64,000 nucleotides of DNA from Halarcobacter sp. Lineage in GTDB: Bacteria; Campylobacterota; Campylobacteria; Campylobacterales; Arcobacteraceae. How positions within the stretch are numbered: the stretch's first letter is position 1; every line of letters begins with the position of its first letter. Positions 27,755 through 37,214 of this stretch are shown piece after piece. The stretch spans positions 2,604,001 to 2,668,000 of the forward strand of contig NZ_OY780939.1 of the NCBI RefSeq assembly GCF_963675975.1. The letters run 5' to 3'. Below the pieces are notes generated by a model. The model worked only from the letters and a program-made list of their open reading frames with translations, did no database searches and was not told where the DNA came from. The translations under genes were made by a program, and so were the position numbers.

Positions 27755-29034
27755 TGAGAATATTTGAAAATTTAGAGTCTGAAGTAAGAGGATATATTAG
27801 AAGTTTCCCTACTATATTTGAGACTTCTAAAGGTGCTACATTAACAAATGAACAAGGTGAAGAGTATATAGACTTTTTTGCAGGAGCTGGTACTTTAAAC
27901 TATGGACATAATAATGAACATATTCAAGAAGCATTAATAGATTATATTAAAAAAGATGGAGTTGTACATGGTTTAGATATGGCTACATCTGCTAAAAAAG
28001 ATTTTCTTCAAACTTTTAATGACACCATTTTAGTACCAAGAAACTTAGATTATAAAATACAATTTACAGGACCAACAGGTACAAATGCAGTAGAGACTGC
28101 TCTTAAACTTGCAAGACTTGTAAAAGGACGAAGTAATGTTGTATCTTTTACAAATGGTTTTCATGGTCTAACTCAAGGGTCATCTTCTGTAACAGGAAAT
28201 AATGACTACAGAGACGAAAGTTATATAAGTAGAACAAATGCTAGTTTTATGCCTTTTGATGGATATTTTGGAGATATGAATACTATGGCCTTCTTTAGAA
28301 AGTTCTTAGAAGATAGTAGTAGTGGTCTTGATATTCCTGCTGCTGTTATAGTTGAAACTATACAAGGTGAAGGTGGTATCAATGTAGCTTCAAAAGAGTG
28401 GCTTCAAGAGCTTGAATCAATTTGTAGAGAATATGATATTTTATTAATTATTGATGATATTCAAGTTGGAAATGGTAGAAGTGGTGAGTTTTTCTCATTT
28501 GAATTTGCAGGTATCAATCCAGATATTGTAACAATTTCAAAATCTATTGGAGGGGGACTTCCAATGGCTATTGTATTACTAAAATCTGATTTAGACCAAT
28601 GGAAGCCAGGTGAACATACAGGTACATTTAGAGGTAACAATTTAGCTTTCGTTGCTGCAAAAGTTGCAATTGAGAAGTATTGGAACAATGATGATCTATC
28701 AAATGCAGTAAAATATAAAGAGAAAATCCTAAAAAGTAGACTTGAAGAGATTGCACAAAAATTCAAAGATGATTTAGAAGTTGAAGTAAGAGGTAGAGGA
28801 TTAGCCTATGGTTTTGATATCAAAGGGGATAATTCAGTAGCTTCAGATATATCTCAATACTCATTTGAAGAAAAACTAATTGTTGAAACATGCGGAAGTG
28901 AAGATCAAATTGTAAAATTTTTACCTCCGCTAATTATTGATGAAGATACATTGGTTGAAGGTTTAAATAGATTTGAAACAGCAATTGAAAAATTACTAAA
29001 AGATAAAAAAGAAAAATTAACAGAGGAGTTTTAA
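27754..29034 (+). CDS. ectB: L-2,4-diaminobutyrate aminotransferase
   Basis: 426 residues, class III PLP aminotransferase. FENLESEVRGYIRSFPTIF is the EctB N-terminus; GPTGTNAVETALKLAR, FTNGFHGLTQGSSSVTGN, IIDDIQVGNGRSG and SKSIGGGLPMAIVL (PLP lysine) follow. Forms diaminobutyrate from aspartate semialdehyde. Confidence 0.97.
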   Translation: MRIFENLESEVRGYIRSFPTIFETSKGATLTNEQGEEYIDFFAGAGTLNYGHNNEHIQEALIDYIKKDGVVHGLDMATSAKKDFLQTFNDTILVPRNLDYKIQFTGPTGTNAVETALKLARLVKGRSNVVSFTNGFHGLTQGSSSVTGNNDYRDESYISRTNASFMPFDGYFGDMNTMAFFRKFLEDSSSGLDIPAAVIVETIQGEGGINVASKEWLQELESICREYDILLIIDDIQVGNGRSGEFFSFEFAGINPDIVTISKSIGGGLPMAIVLLKSDLDQWKPGEHTGTFRGNNLAFVAAKVAIEKYWNNDDLSNAVKYKEKILKSRLEEIAQKFKDDLEVEVRGRGLAYGFDIKGDNSVASDISQYSFEEKLIVETCGSEDQIVKFLPPLIIDEDTLVEGLNRFETAIEKLLKDKKEKLTEEF

Positions 29035-29037
29035 AAG

Positions 29038-29430
29038 ATGATAGTAAGAGATATAAAAGATATTATAGGTTCGCAAAAAGAAGTACATGCACATGAAGGT
29101 CAATGGAGTAGTAGAAGAATGCTTTTAAAAGATGATAATATGGGATTTTCTTTCCATGAAACTATAATAAAAGCAAATACTAAAACACATATTCACTACC
29201 AAAACCATTTAGAAGCTGTTTATTGTGTAGCTGGTAATGGGAAGATAGAAGATTTAAAAACTGGAAAAGTTCATGATATTTATGATGGTGTTATGTATGC
29301 ACTAAATGAACATGATGACCATAATTTATATGGTGGAAGTGAAGATATGAGATTAATTTGTGTATTCAATCCTCCAATTAAAGGAACTGAGAACCATGAT
29401 GAAAATGGAGTATACCCTTTAGAAGATTAG
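29038..29430 (+). CDS. ectC: Ectoine synthase
   Basis: 130 residues, cupin fold. IVRDIKDIIGSQKEVHA, WSSRRMLLKDDNMGFSFHETII and the cupin HIHYQNHLEAVYCVAGNGKIED, ending LICVFNPPIKGTENHDE, are diagnostic. Closes the ectoine ring. 3-nt gap from ectB. No ectD hydroxylase is seen. Confidence 0.97.
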   Translation: MIVRDIKDIIGSQKEVHAHEGQWSSRRMLLKDDNMGFSFHETIIKANTKTHIHYQNHLEAVYCVAGNGKIEDLKTGKVHDIYDGVMYALNEHDDHNLYGGSEDMRLICVFNPPIKGTENHDENGVYPLED

Positions 29431-29433
29431 AAT

Positions 29434-29736
29434 ATGAAGTATATTTATATAGCTAATTATTTATTAACTACAAGAGAGGATAAATTTGAATTTATCAAAT
29501 ATATCCACTCTTTTAGAAGATTCAAAATTATCAATCAAAAAGTTGTTTTAAATGACAATTCACTTATATTGGAATTAAGTGATGACTCTTCAATTAAAAT
29601 TGCAAAAAAAACATCTGAACTTTTTTTTAAAAATAGGAAAAAAATAGATGTTCATATAATAGATAAAATTGCAATAAATACTAAAGAGATGTATATATAT
29701 AAAAATGACAAACTTTTTAAAAAAATCTACATATAA
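29434..29736 (+). CDS. Unrecognised 100-aa protein inside the ectoine operon
   Basis: Starts 3 nt after ectC and 62 nt before the aspartokinase. Begins MKYIYIANYLLTTREDKF; basic, Lys/Ile rich, no signal peptide. The alternating pattern (VVLNDNSLILELSDDSSIKIAKKT) suggests a small DNA-binding or beta-rich fold, possibly LytTR-like, but this is only an impression. Its fixed position suggests an operon-specific role. Confidence 0.65.
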   Translation: MKYIYIANYLLTTREDKFEFIKYIHSFRRFKIINQKVVLNDNSLILELSDDSSIKIAKKTSELFFKNRKKIDVHIIDKIAINTKEMYIYKNDKLFKKIYI

Positions 29737-29798
29737 AACTTATAAAAGTTATAAATCAATCAAAAATAAAAACATTCAAAAAATAAAAAGGAAAAATA

Positions 29799-31169
29799 AT
29801 GGATATTAAAGTTTGTAAATTTGGAGGTAGTTCAGTAAAAGACCCATCCCAGATTAAAAAAGTTTTTAATATTGTAAAAGATGATAAAAAAAGAAGAGTT
29901 GTTGTAGTATCAGCTCCAGGAAGAGATGAAACTTATGATGAAAAGATTACAGATCACCTTTTAAATCTAGCAACAAATGGTAACCATTTTTTTGAACAAA
30001 AAGTTCATATCAATCCTAAACAAAGTTATGATGTAATTATTAATAAATTTAAAAAACTTTGTGATGATTTAAAAATAGAAAAAACTAGTATATTGAAAGA
30101 TTTAAAAGCTGATTTAGATAATAAAAATTTATCTGGAGTTAAAAAAGAAGCATTTTTCTTATCACGTGGGGAACACTATAATGCAAAAATAATTAATGAA
30201 TATTTTAAAATTAGTGGATTAAACTCTAAACTAAAACTTCCAGAAGATTTTAAATTTATTTTAAATGAAAACTTCTGCGATGGAAGAATAGAGAGAGAAT
30301 CATATAAAAATATTGAAAGTAGTTTCTCATTTAAAGAAGATGAAATATATATTGTCCCTGGTTTTTATGGAGTTACAAAAAACAATGAAATAGCTGTTAT
30401 GAGTAGAGGTGGTTCTGACTTAACAGGTGGAGAGATAGCTTATGCATTAGATGCAGACTTATACGAAAACTGGACAGATACAAATGGTGTATATGAAGTT
30501 GACCCACGTATAATAAATGATGCAAATGTGATTCCTAGACTTACTTTCAAAGAGATTAGATTATTAAGTTCAAAAGGTTTTAATGTATTTCACTTTAATG
30601 CAATGTTAAACTGTAAAAAAAGTAAAATACCAATCAATATTAGAAATACAAACAATCCTTTAGATAAAGGTACTATGATTTTAAATGAAAGAGTACCTAT
30701 GGAAGACCTTGTAGGTATCGCTAAGCTAGATAATATGGCTTCTATTCATATACAAAAAAATATGTTAGGCGATGAGATTGGATTTACAGCAGAGTTATTA
30801 AGAATATTTGAAGAGTATCATGTAAATACTTATCATTATCCTACAGATAAAGATGATATTGCTATTTTAGTTGACCAAGAAGACTTAAAAGGTAATATAA
30901 ACAATCTAAGAAGACAAATTGAAAAAAGATTAAAAACAAATAGAATAACTGTAACATATAACTTATCTATAATTACTCTTGTGGGTATTGGATTAAAAGA
31001 GAATGCCTTTGCTCTTGTAGATGCAATTACTGCACTTAAAGATAACAATATTACATTTGAGATGTTTGATATGAGTCCTTCAAAAATATCTTTTCATATT
31101 GGTGTGTCACAAAATATTGCTGATGCAGCATTAAAAACACTTCATAAAAAGCTTATAAAAGGGAAATAA
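29799..31169 (+). CDS. Ectoine-type aspartokinase (Ask_Ect)
   Basis: 456 residues. KFGGSSVKDPSQIKKV (kinase N-terminus), SRGGSDLTGGEIAYALDADLYENWTDTNGVYEVDPR, then two ACT domains from about residue 300. The class dedicated to ectoine clusters supplies aspartyl phosphate without tight lysine/threonine control. Preceded by GGAAAA; probably part of the ect transcript. A strong hairpin follows. Confidence 0.93.
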   Translation: MDIKVCKFGGSSVKDPSQIKKVFNIVKDDKKRRVVVVSAPGRDETYDEKITDHLLNLATNGNHFFEQKVHINPKQSYDVIINKFKKLCDDLKIEKTSILKDLKADLDNKNLSGVKKEAFFLSRGEHYNAKIINEYFKISGLNSKLKLPEDFKFILNENFCDGRIERESYKNIESSFSFKEDEIYIVPGFYGVTKNNEIAVMSRGGSDLTGGEIAYALDADLYENWTDTNGVYEVDPRIINDANVIPRLTFKEIRLLSSKGFNVFHFNAMLNCKKSKIPINIRNTNNPLDKGTMILNERVPMEDLVGIAKLDNMASIHIQKNMLGDEIGFTAELLRIFEEYHVNTYHYPTDKDDIAILVDQEDLKGNINNLRRQIEKRLKTNRITVTYNLSIITLVGIGLKENAFALVDAITALKDNNITFEMFDMSPSKISFHIGVSQNIADAALKTLHKKLIKGK

Positions 31170-31174
31170 ATTTA

Positions 31175-31203
31175 ATTTAAGAAGAGATTATCTCTTCTTA
31201 AAT
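31175..31203. terminator. Strong bidirectional terminator between ask and proX
   Basis: ATTTAAGAAGAGA, loop TTA, TCTCTTCTTAAAT: perfect 13-bp stem that fills the gap between the convergent operons. A/T-rich arms give T-runs for both strands. Confidence 0.85.
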
Positions 31204-32175
31204 CTATTTAGCAGCTTTTGCTTCTTTTATCCAAGAATTTACTTTATCTTGATTTTTTTCAATCCACATTTTAACGTGTCTATCAATATCTTTTTCTTTT
31301 TTCTGACCATTTGTCATAAGCATATTTTGACCACTTACATCATTTACGTCAAGTTTAACTATATCAAAAAGTTTTGAAATGTCTTTATATTTTTTTACAC
31401 TTGCATTTGCAACAATTTTTTGTGAATTTACAGCAAAACCATAATCTGCACCATTTGACAATTTTGTAGATGACTGATTTGGGTTAGCTGAGTGTGTAAC
31501 TTGTAAAAATACTACATCTTTACCAGGAATTAATTTCCCACTTACCCAATATGGAGTCCAAGTATAATATAAAATTGGTTTACCCGTTTTATAGTTTGCA
31601 ATTGTATCAGCAATAAGAGCTGAATACTCACCTTGATTATGTTGAATTGTACCTCTTAAATCAAACGCGTCTAATTGATGCTCTATAACTTTTTCACATC
31701 CCCAACCTGCATTACAACCTGTTAAGTCTGCTTTTCCATCATTGTTAAGATCAAAAAGTTTTGCAATTTTTGGATCTTTTAAATCATTAATATATTTAAT
31801 ATTATATTTATCTGCAGTTTTTTTATCTATTAGATAACCTTGGGCACAACCTGAAATATATTCAGAAAATTTAGCAAATTTATCTTTTCCTAAAGCTTCA
31901 ATTTTTCCATTATGTAGTGGATCCCAACCTGCTGCCATAAAATATACATCATCACTTTTTGCATTGTTTGCAATAGTTTGATATGCAATATCATAAGATA
32001 CATCATTTGTAGTCTCTACTTCATACCCCATCTTTTCTAATAGTTGTACAACAATCTTCATTTGAAACGATTCTTCTGCAATTGAAGTTTTAACTGCAGT
32101 AATTTTTGTAGCAAATAGTGAAGTTGATACAAGTATCGATGCTAAAGCACCAATAATAAATTTTTTATTTAACAT
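31204..32175 (-). CDS. proX: Glycine betaine/proline ABC transporter substrate-binding protein
   Basis: 323 residues with signal peptide (LASILVSTSLFA). OpuAC-type pattern: SFQMKIVVQLLEKMGYEV, YFMAAGWDPLHNGKIE, KPILYYTWTPYWVSGKLIPGKDVVFLQV. Periplasmic protein feeding ProWV; 2-nt gap from proW. The aromatic residues W and Y in these motifs are the usual betaine-binding cage. Confidence 0.93.
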   Translation of the reverse strand: MLNKKFIIGALASILVSTSLFATKITAVKTSIAEESFQMKIVVQLLEKMGYEVETTNDVSYDIAYQTIANNAKSDDVYFMAAGWDPLHNGKIEALGKDKFAKFSEYISGCAQGYLIDKKTADKYNIKYINDLKDPKIAKLFDLNNDGKADLTGCNAGWGCEKVIEHQLDAFDLRGTIQHNQGEYSALIADTIANYKTGKPILYYTWTPYWVSGKLIPGKDVVFLQVTHSANPNQSSTKLSNGADYGFAVNSQKIVANASVKKYKDISKLFDIVKLDVNDVSGQNMLMTNGQKKEKDIDRHVKMWIEKNQDKVNSWIKEAKAAK

Positions 32176-32177
32176 TA

Positions 32178-33200
32178 TTATTTCTCCTTTTTTAATGTTT
32201 TATAAATTAATCCAACTGGTCCTTTTTCATACCATTTGTTTTTAATACTTTTTTCTTTTTGTCCCATAGCCTGAGTTAATCTATCTAAAATTACAGCTAA
32301 AAGAACAATACCTAAACCACCAACGGCTGCAAGACCAATATCAAGTCGTCCAATACCTCTTAGTACCATTTGACCTAAACCTCCAACAGCAATCATTGAG
32401 GCAATAACAACCATAGACAAAGCTAACATAAGAGTTTGATTTATACCCGCCATAATTGTAGGCATAGCAACAGGAATCTGAACCTTCCATAACATCTGTC
32501 TAGAACTAGCTCCAAAAGATCTAGAAGCTTCAATCAAATCTTCAGGAACTTGTCGAATTCCAAGGTTTGTAAGTCTAATCAATGGGGGTAAAGCAAAAAT
32601 AATAGTTACAATAACCCCAGGAACATTTCCAATTCCAAATAACATTACAATTGGAATAAGATATACAAAGGCTGGTGTTGTCTGCATTGCATCTAATATT
32701 GGTCTAATTATTTTATCAGCTCTATCACTTTTTGCAGTCCAGATTCCAAGAGGTAATCCTATTATAATAGAAAAGAGAACTGCTGTAATTACTAAGGCTA
32801 ATGTAATCATAGACTCTTCCCAAGCACCAATAAATCCTATAATTAGGAATGAAACAAAAGTTCCTACTGCTAATTTTTTTGTTGAAAATTGTAATGCCAT
32901 CAAAACAAAAAATATAATTACTACATAAGGAGACAAATATAACAAGAAATCTTGAATAGATGTTAATACTATATCAATAGGTGCTTTTGCAGCTAAAAAC
33001 AGATCTCTAAAATTTGTCACTAACCAATCAATACCATCATTTGTCCATTGGTCAAATGGAATAATTGAATCATCAAAGGGATGAAAAATATCAAAACTCT
33101 TTGAATCATCCACATCTGCAGGTGTTGTATTTGACCAATCTACAGATGATTCTTTATTTTCTTGTGCTGTAGAAGCATTTCCCCATGGATCACTACTCAT
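32178..33200 (-). CDS. proW: Glycine betaine/proline ABC transporter permease
   Basis: 340 residues. A polar N-terminus with [17 protein letters not shown], then 6-7 membrane segments and the permease loop [34 protein letters not shown] (shown as separate motifs: [15 protein letters not shown] and [17 protein letters not shown]). Overlaps the proV end by 8 nt. Confidence 0.95.
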   Translation of the reverse strand: MSSDPWGNASTAQENKESSVDWSNTTPADVDDSKSFDIFHPFDDSIIPFDQWTNDGIDWLVTNFRDLFLAAKAPIDIVLTSIQDFLLYLSPYVVIIFFVLMALQFSTKKLAVGTFVSFLIIGFIGAWEESMITLALVITAVLFSIIIGLPLGIWTAKSDRADKIIRPILDAMQTTPAFVYLIPIVMLFGIGNVPGVIVTIIFALPPLIRLTNLGIRQVPEDLIEASRSFGASSRQMLWKVQIPVAMPTIMAGINQTLMLALSMVVIASMIAVGGLGQMVLRGIGRLDIGLAAVGGLGIVLLAVILDRLTQAMGQKEKSIKNKWYEKGPVGLIYKTLKKEK

Positions 33201-34410
33201 GTTCTACTCCTTCATCAAATACTTTTAATAATCTACTTTTAGAGATTGTTCCTTTATATTTACCTTTTTCATCAATAACTGCTGTAGGATATACATGTTC
33301 AGCAATATCTGTAATAAACTCGGAAATTTGTAAGTTCTCATCAATTGGCTTTTCATCGATTATAGCATCATGAATAGTACCACCTAATTTTTTTTGCTCT
33401 TTTAAAGAATCTAAAGTTAACAATCCAATATATTTACCACTTTTTTCAACAAAATATGCATAATCATCATCAAAATCAGAAATATATTGTAAAGCAGTTT
33501 TTACACCTGTTCCTTCTTTATTTACAATTGTAGAACGAACTTTTTTAGCTATATGTGAAGCATTTAGAACAGATGTCACATCAACACCTTTAAAAAATGA
33601 CTTAATATAATCATTAGCAGGATTATTGATAATATCCTCAGGTGTTCCTATTTGAGAAATCTCTCCATTTTGCATAATAGCTATTCTATCACCTATTCTA
33701 ATAGCTTCGTCTAAATCATGGGAGATAAAAACAATAGTTCTTTTTGAATTACTTTGCAACTCTAAAAGTTCATCTTGCATTTCAGTTCTAATAAGAGGAT
33801 CAAGTGCTGAAAAAGCTTCATCCATTAGCATAATATCTGGATTATTTGCTAAAGCTCTTGCAAGACCTACTCTTTGTTGCATACCTCCACTTAACTCATC
33901 AGGATAAGATAAGCCGTGATTTTTTAATCCCACTTGCTCCAATGCAGCTTGTGCAGCTTCATATCTACTCTCTTTATCAACCCCACTTAACTCTAAACCA
34001 AAAGATACATTATCTAGAATATTCATATGGGGCATCAATGCAAAAGATTGAAAAACCATAGATATCTTTTTTCGTCTAATATCTATAAGCTCTTTATCAC
34101 TTAAATTTGTAACATCCGTTTCATCAATGTAAATTTTGCCAGAAGTTGGCTCTATAAGACGATTCAGTAACCTAACTAATGTTGACTTTCCTGAACCTGA
34201 AAGTCCCATTATAACAAAGATTTCACCTTCATATATTTCAAAACTAGCATCTTGAACACCAATAGTCATACCAGTTTTTTTAAAGATTTCATCTTTACTT
34301 TTTCCACTGTCTAGCATTTTTAAAGCTTTCTTGGGTTCATCACCAAAAACTTTAAAAACATTCTTAACAATTAATTTTTTATTTTTTTCAGAATTAATTT
34401 GCAACTCCAT
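33193..34410 (-). CDS. proV: Glycine betaine/proline ABC transporter ATP-binding protein
   Basis: 405 residues. Walker [16 protein letters not shown], signature [15 protein letters not shown], Walker [14 protein letters not shown], and paired CBS domains at the C-terminus (about 280-400), which in OpuA sense ionic strength. First gene of the proVWX operon; promoter region contains the motif shared with ectA. Confidence 0.96.
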   Translation of the reverse strand: MELQINSEKNKKLIVKNVFKVFGDEPKKALKMLDSGKSKDEIFKKTGMTIGVQDASFEIYEGEIFVIMGLSGSGKSTLVRLLNRLIEPTSGKIYIDETDVTNLSDKELIDIRRKKISMVFQSFALMPHMNILDNVSFGLELSGVDKESRYEAAQAALEQVGLKNHGLSYPDELSGGMQQRVGLARALANNPDIMLMDEAFSALDPLIRTEMQDELLELQSNSKRTIVFISHDLDEAIRIGDRIAIMQNGEISQIGTPEDIINNPANDYIKSFFKGVDVTSVLNASHIAKKVRSTIVNKEGTGVKTALQYISDFDDDYAYFVEKSGKYIGLLTLDSLKEQKKLGGTIHDAIIDEKPIDENLQISEFITDIAEHVYPTAVIDEKGKYKGTISKSRLLKVFDEGVEHE

Positions 34411-34420
34411 TTAAATTTTT

Positions 34421-34437
34421 TTACACTTAATATGTAA
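34421..34437. promoter_or_regulatory. proV copy of the ectA operator motif
   Basis: On the minus strand this reads TTACATATTAAGTGTAA, differing from the ectA motif (27201-27217) at one base. It has TTACA/TGTAA arms and lies 10 nt upstream of the proV ATG, so a bound protein would block ribosome or polymerase progress. Confidence 0.6.
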
Positions 34438-34603
34438 TTTTGTATCAACTATTATGTACAAATTTAACTTAATAGAATATAAAAGAAAACTGTACAAATG
34501 TTGATAAACTGTATATTAAATGTATATTTTTGTATTGTTTTATACAGATAGTTATTAATTATTTAAGTTATGATTTATTTTATTGTAAGAGAGTAGAGAA
34601 GTT

Positions 34604-35248
34604 TTACTTATCTTCTTCTACTTTTTTTTCTAGGTCAGTTTGTGATAGTTCGTCAATTTTTTTATCAATTAAACTAAGAGTTCTTTCTTGTGTTTTATAT
34701 GAAATTTCAGGTAATTCTCCACCCCACATTTTTTCAGCTTCTTCAAAACCAGTTACTACACCAGCTCTTGCTTCTTTTAAAGCTTCAAGATCATTTCCAG
34801 CTAATCCAATAACAAAAGAGCTAACTCTGTCAGAAGTTTCATTAATACTAAAAAATCCTTCATCTTCCACTAATTCTTTTGCTTCTTCTGGATTTAATTC
34901 AGTAATTGGTTTTCCTTCATATCCAATAGATGAAAGACTAAAACCATTTTCTAAATCTTTTCCTGATAAAAAATCATATATGTCACTATTGTTAATCATA
35001 TTTAACAATGCACTTTGCGCATTTGTATTTGTTTGACTAAACTCTGCACTTTTTATATTTAAATATACTTTTAAACTCTCCATAGATATTGAAACTTGAA
35101 CAGCAGAACTATGTATTTTGTTTTCAGCCATTGTTTTATTTTCATCTAAAACATTATTATTTTTAGATTTATCATTAGAAAATTCATTATTAATCAAATC
35201 ACTAGCTTTGTAGGCATTGTAATAGTTTTCTGTATTTACCGTACTCAT
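34604..35248 (-). CDS. Hypothetical protein (214 aa), Campylobacterota type
   Basis: Soluble, acidic, no signal peptide. Begins STVNTENYYNAYKASD and contains VIGLAGNDLEALKEARAGV and AEKMWGGELPEISYKTQERT, a pattern I associate with Campylobacterota proteins often mislabelled hydrogenase-4 component G; function unknown. It is monocistronic, with about 190 nt to proV on one side. Confidence 0.7.
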   Translation of the reverse strand: MSTVNTENYYNAYKASDLINNEFSNDKSKNNNVLDENKTMAENKIHSSAVQVSISMESLKVYLNIKSAEFSQTNTNAQSALLNMINNSDIYDFLSGKDLENGFSLSSIGYEGKPITELNPEEAKELVEDEGFFSINETSDRVSSFVIGLAGNDLEALKEARAGVVTGFEEAEKMWGGELPEISYKTQERTLSLIDKKIDELSQTDLEKKVEEDK

Positions 35249-35417
35249 AGCAATTCCTTTCTAAATTTATTTACTAATTATATTAATACATTTCTTAATT
35301 TTATCTTAATTTTAATCTTTATTTAAGTTAAATACATTTTTTTTACATTTTTTAAATATTTTTAGCAAATTGTTATTATTTTTTTATATAATCATAAAAA
35401 ATTAGGATTTTTATTAT

Positions 35418-37214
35418 ATGCAAAGATTTTTTATTTTATTTTTTGTATTTATTTATATCAATGCCAATGATACTATTGATTTAAATTTAGTTAAAATTGA
35501 CTTAAGTGAAAGAATAGATACAAAATTTGAGCAAATAAATACAATAAAAAAATCACTTAAACACAAAAATAAATTGTTTATCAGTGAGTATCTTCTTAAA
35601 AAATATTATAAAAATCATGACTATAATCCTTTTTTTGTAGATTTATTTAGTATAAAACCTATAGCTTATACATTGATTGATTCAATTAAAAACGATCAAG
35701 TGTTAAAACCTCAATTAAATTCATACTTTGATATAACTAATATAAGCAGTTTAATAGATGAAACAGAACTAAATCCTACAAGTGAAAATCTAATAAAATT
35801 AGATAACAAACTAATATCTGTTTATCATAAATATATGTTACTTTTATCAAGAGGTGCAATTGATTGGGAAAAATTCCAAGCTGAACTTGAAAAGATTAAA
35901 GATGAAGAAGAGATTATATATTATTGGGAAAAATATTTTCCAAGAAAAAATATTAGAAAGCTATTATATGAAGCTGTTAAAAATGATGATATAAATGTGG
36001 CATTTTCTAAAGTTGACTATACATTTCCAAAAGCAAAAATTTTATCAAATAAAATATTACAACTTGAAAAACTGTTAAAAGATGGTGGTTATACAAAAAT
36101 TCCAAATTTAAAAAGAACATTAAAAAAAGGAAACTATTATCCAGAGATTGCTCTTTTAAAAAAAAGATTACAAGAAGATGATTATATAAACATAAATTTT
36201 GACTGTAAAAATGAAGAAAATCTTGAGGTAGTAAAAATTGATAAAAACACTTCATCTATTAATTTAACTTCTGATTTAAATGATGATTGTGAAAAGCTTT
36301 TTGATGAAACACTTTATCTAAATATAAAAAAATTCCAAAAACATAATGGTTTAGAGTCAGATGGAATTATTGGTAAAAAAACTATCAATGCACTAAACAA
36401 ACCTATACAAGAACAAATTAATACTATGAGAATGAATCTTGAAAGAATGAGATGGATGCCAAGAGATCTTGGAGAAAAATATATAATTGTAAATATCGCA
36501 GACTTTAGTATGAAAATGTACTCAGATAATAATAAAATTTTGGAAATGGAAGTAATTGTAGGAGATAAAAAACATCCTACTCCTGTTTTTAGCCATAGAT
36601 TGTCAGAAATAATCTTAAATCCATATTGGAGAATACCTCAAAGTATAGTGCAAAAAGAGATTATCCCAAATCTAGTACAAAACCCTAATTATCTCCAAGA
36701 AGAAGATATAAATATACATGAAAACTGGGATCATGATTCAACTATTTATGAAAATTCTGGAATAGATTGGAGCATTTTCTTAAATAATGAAATTATGGCA
36801 GATGACGAATATGCACCAATGAGATTTATACAAATCCCTGGAGATAAAAATCCCCTCGGAAGAATTAAATTTTTATTTCCAAATAGATACTCTGTATATC
36901 TACATGACACACCATATAAAAACCTTTTTAATGAAACAAATAGAGCCTTTTCCCATGGTTGCATTAGATTATCAAAACCAAAAGAGCTATTAAAAGCAAT
37001 TGCCGAAGAAGAAACAAAAATAGATTTAAATAAATCAGAAGAGATATTAAAAGAAAAAGATAGAGTTGATATTGAATTAGATAAAAAAATACCCGTGCAT
37101 ATTGTATATTTAACCTCATGGATTGATGATAATGGGATAATTCAATTTAGAAATGATATATATAATTTAGATAAAATACAAGAAAGAATTCTATATAATC
37201 AAGAAATTTATTAA
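35418..37214 (+). CDS. YcbB-type L,D-transpeptidase
   Basis: 598 residues: signal peptide (FILFFVFIYINA), an N-terminal scaffold domain, a peptidoglycan-binding module (about 290-335, KKFQKHNGLESDGIIGKKTI) and the YkuD catalytic domain with SHGCIRLS, Cys515 being the nucleophile. Makes 3-3 cross-links or attaches proteins to peptidoglycan. The stop overlaps the convergent neighbour by 4 nt. Confidence 0.92.
   Translation: MQRFFILFFVFIYINANDTIDLNLVKIDLSERIDTKFEQINTIKKSLKHKNKLFISEYLLKKYYKNHDYNPFFVDLFSIKPIAYTLIDSIKNDQVLKPQLNSYFDITNISSLIDETELNPTSENLIKLDNKLISVYHKYMLLLSRGAIDWEKFQAELEKIKDEEEIIYYWEKYFPRKNIRKLLYEAVKNDDINVAFSKVDYTFPKAKILSNKILQLEKLLKDGGYTKIPNLKRTLKKGNYYPEIALLKKRLQEDDYININFDCKNEENLEVVKIDKNTSSINLTSDLNDDCEKLFDETLYLNIKKFQKHNGLESDGIIGKKTINALNKPIQEQINTMRMNLERMRWMPRDLGEKYIIVNIADFSMKMYSDNNKILEMEVIVGDKKHPTPVFSHRLSEIILNPYWRIPQSIVQKEIIPNLVQNPNYLQEEDINIHENWDHDSTIYENSGIDWSIFLNNEIMADDEYAPMRFIQIPGDKNPLGRIKFLFPNRYSVYLHDTPYKNLFNETNRAFSHGCIRLSKPKELLKAIAEEETKIDLNKSEEILKEKDRVDIELDKKIPVHIVYLTSWIDDNGIIQFRNDIYNLDKIQERILYNQEIY

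Noticed and set aside
34530-35036. 168-codon plus-strand frame opposite the 214-aa hypothetical gene
   Set aside because: The minus-strand frame has a better start and a recognisable family pattern; this one is Ser/Phe-rich shadow sequence.
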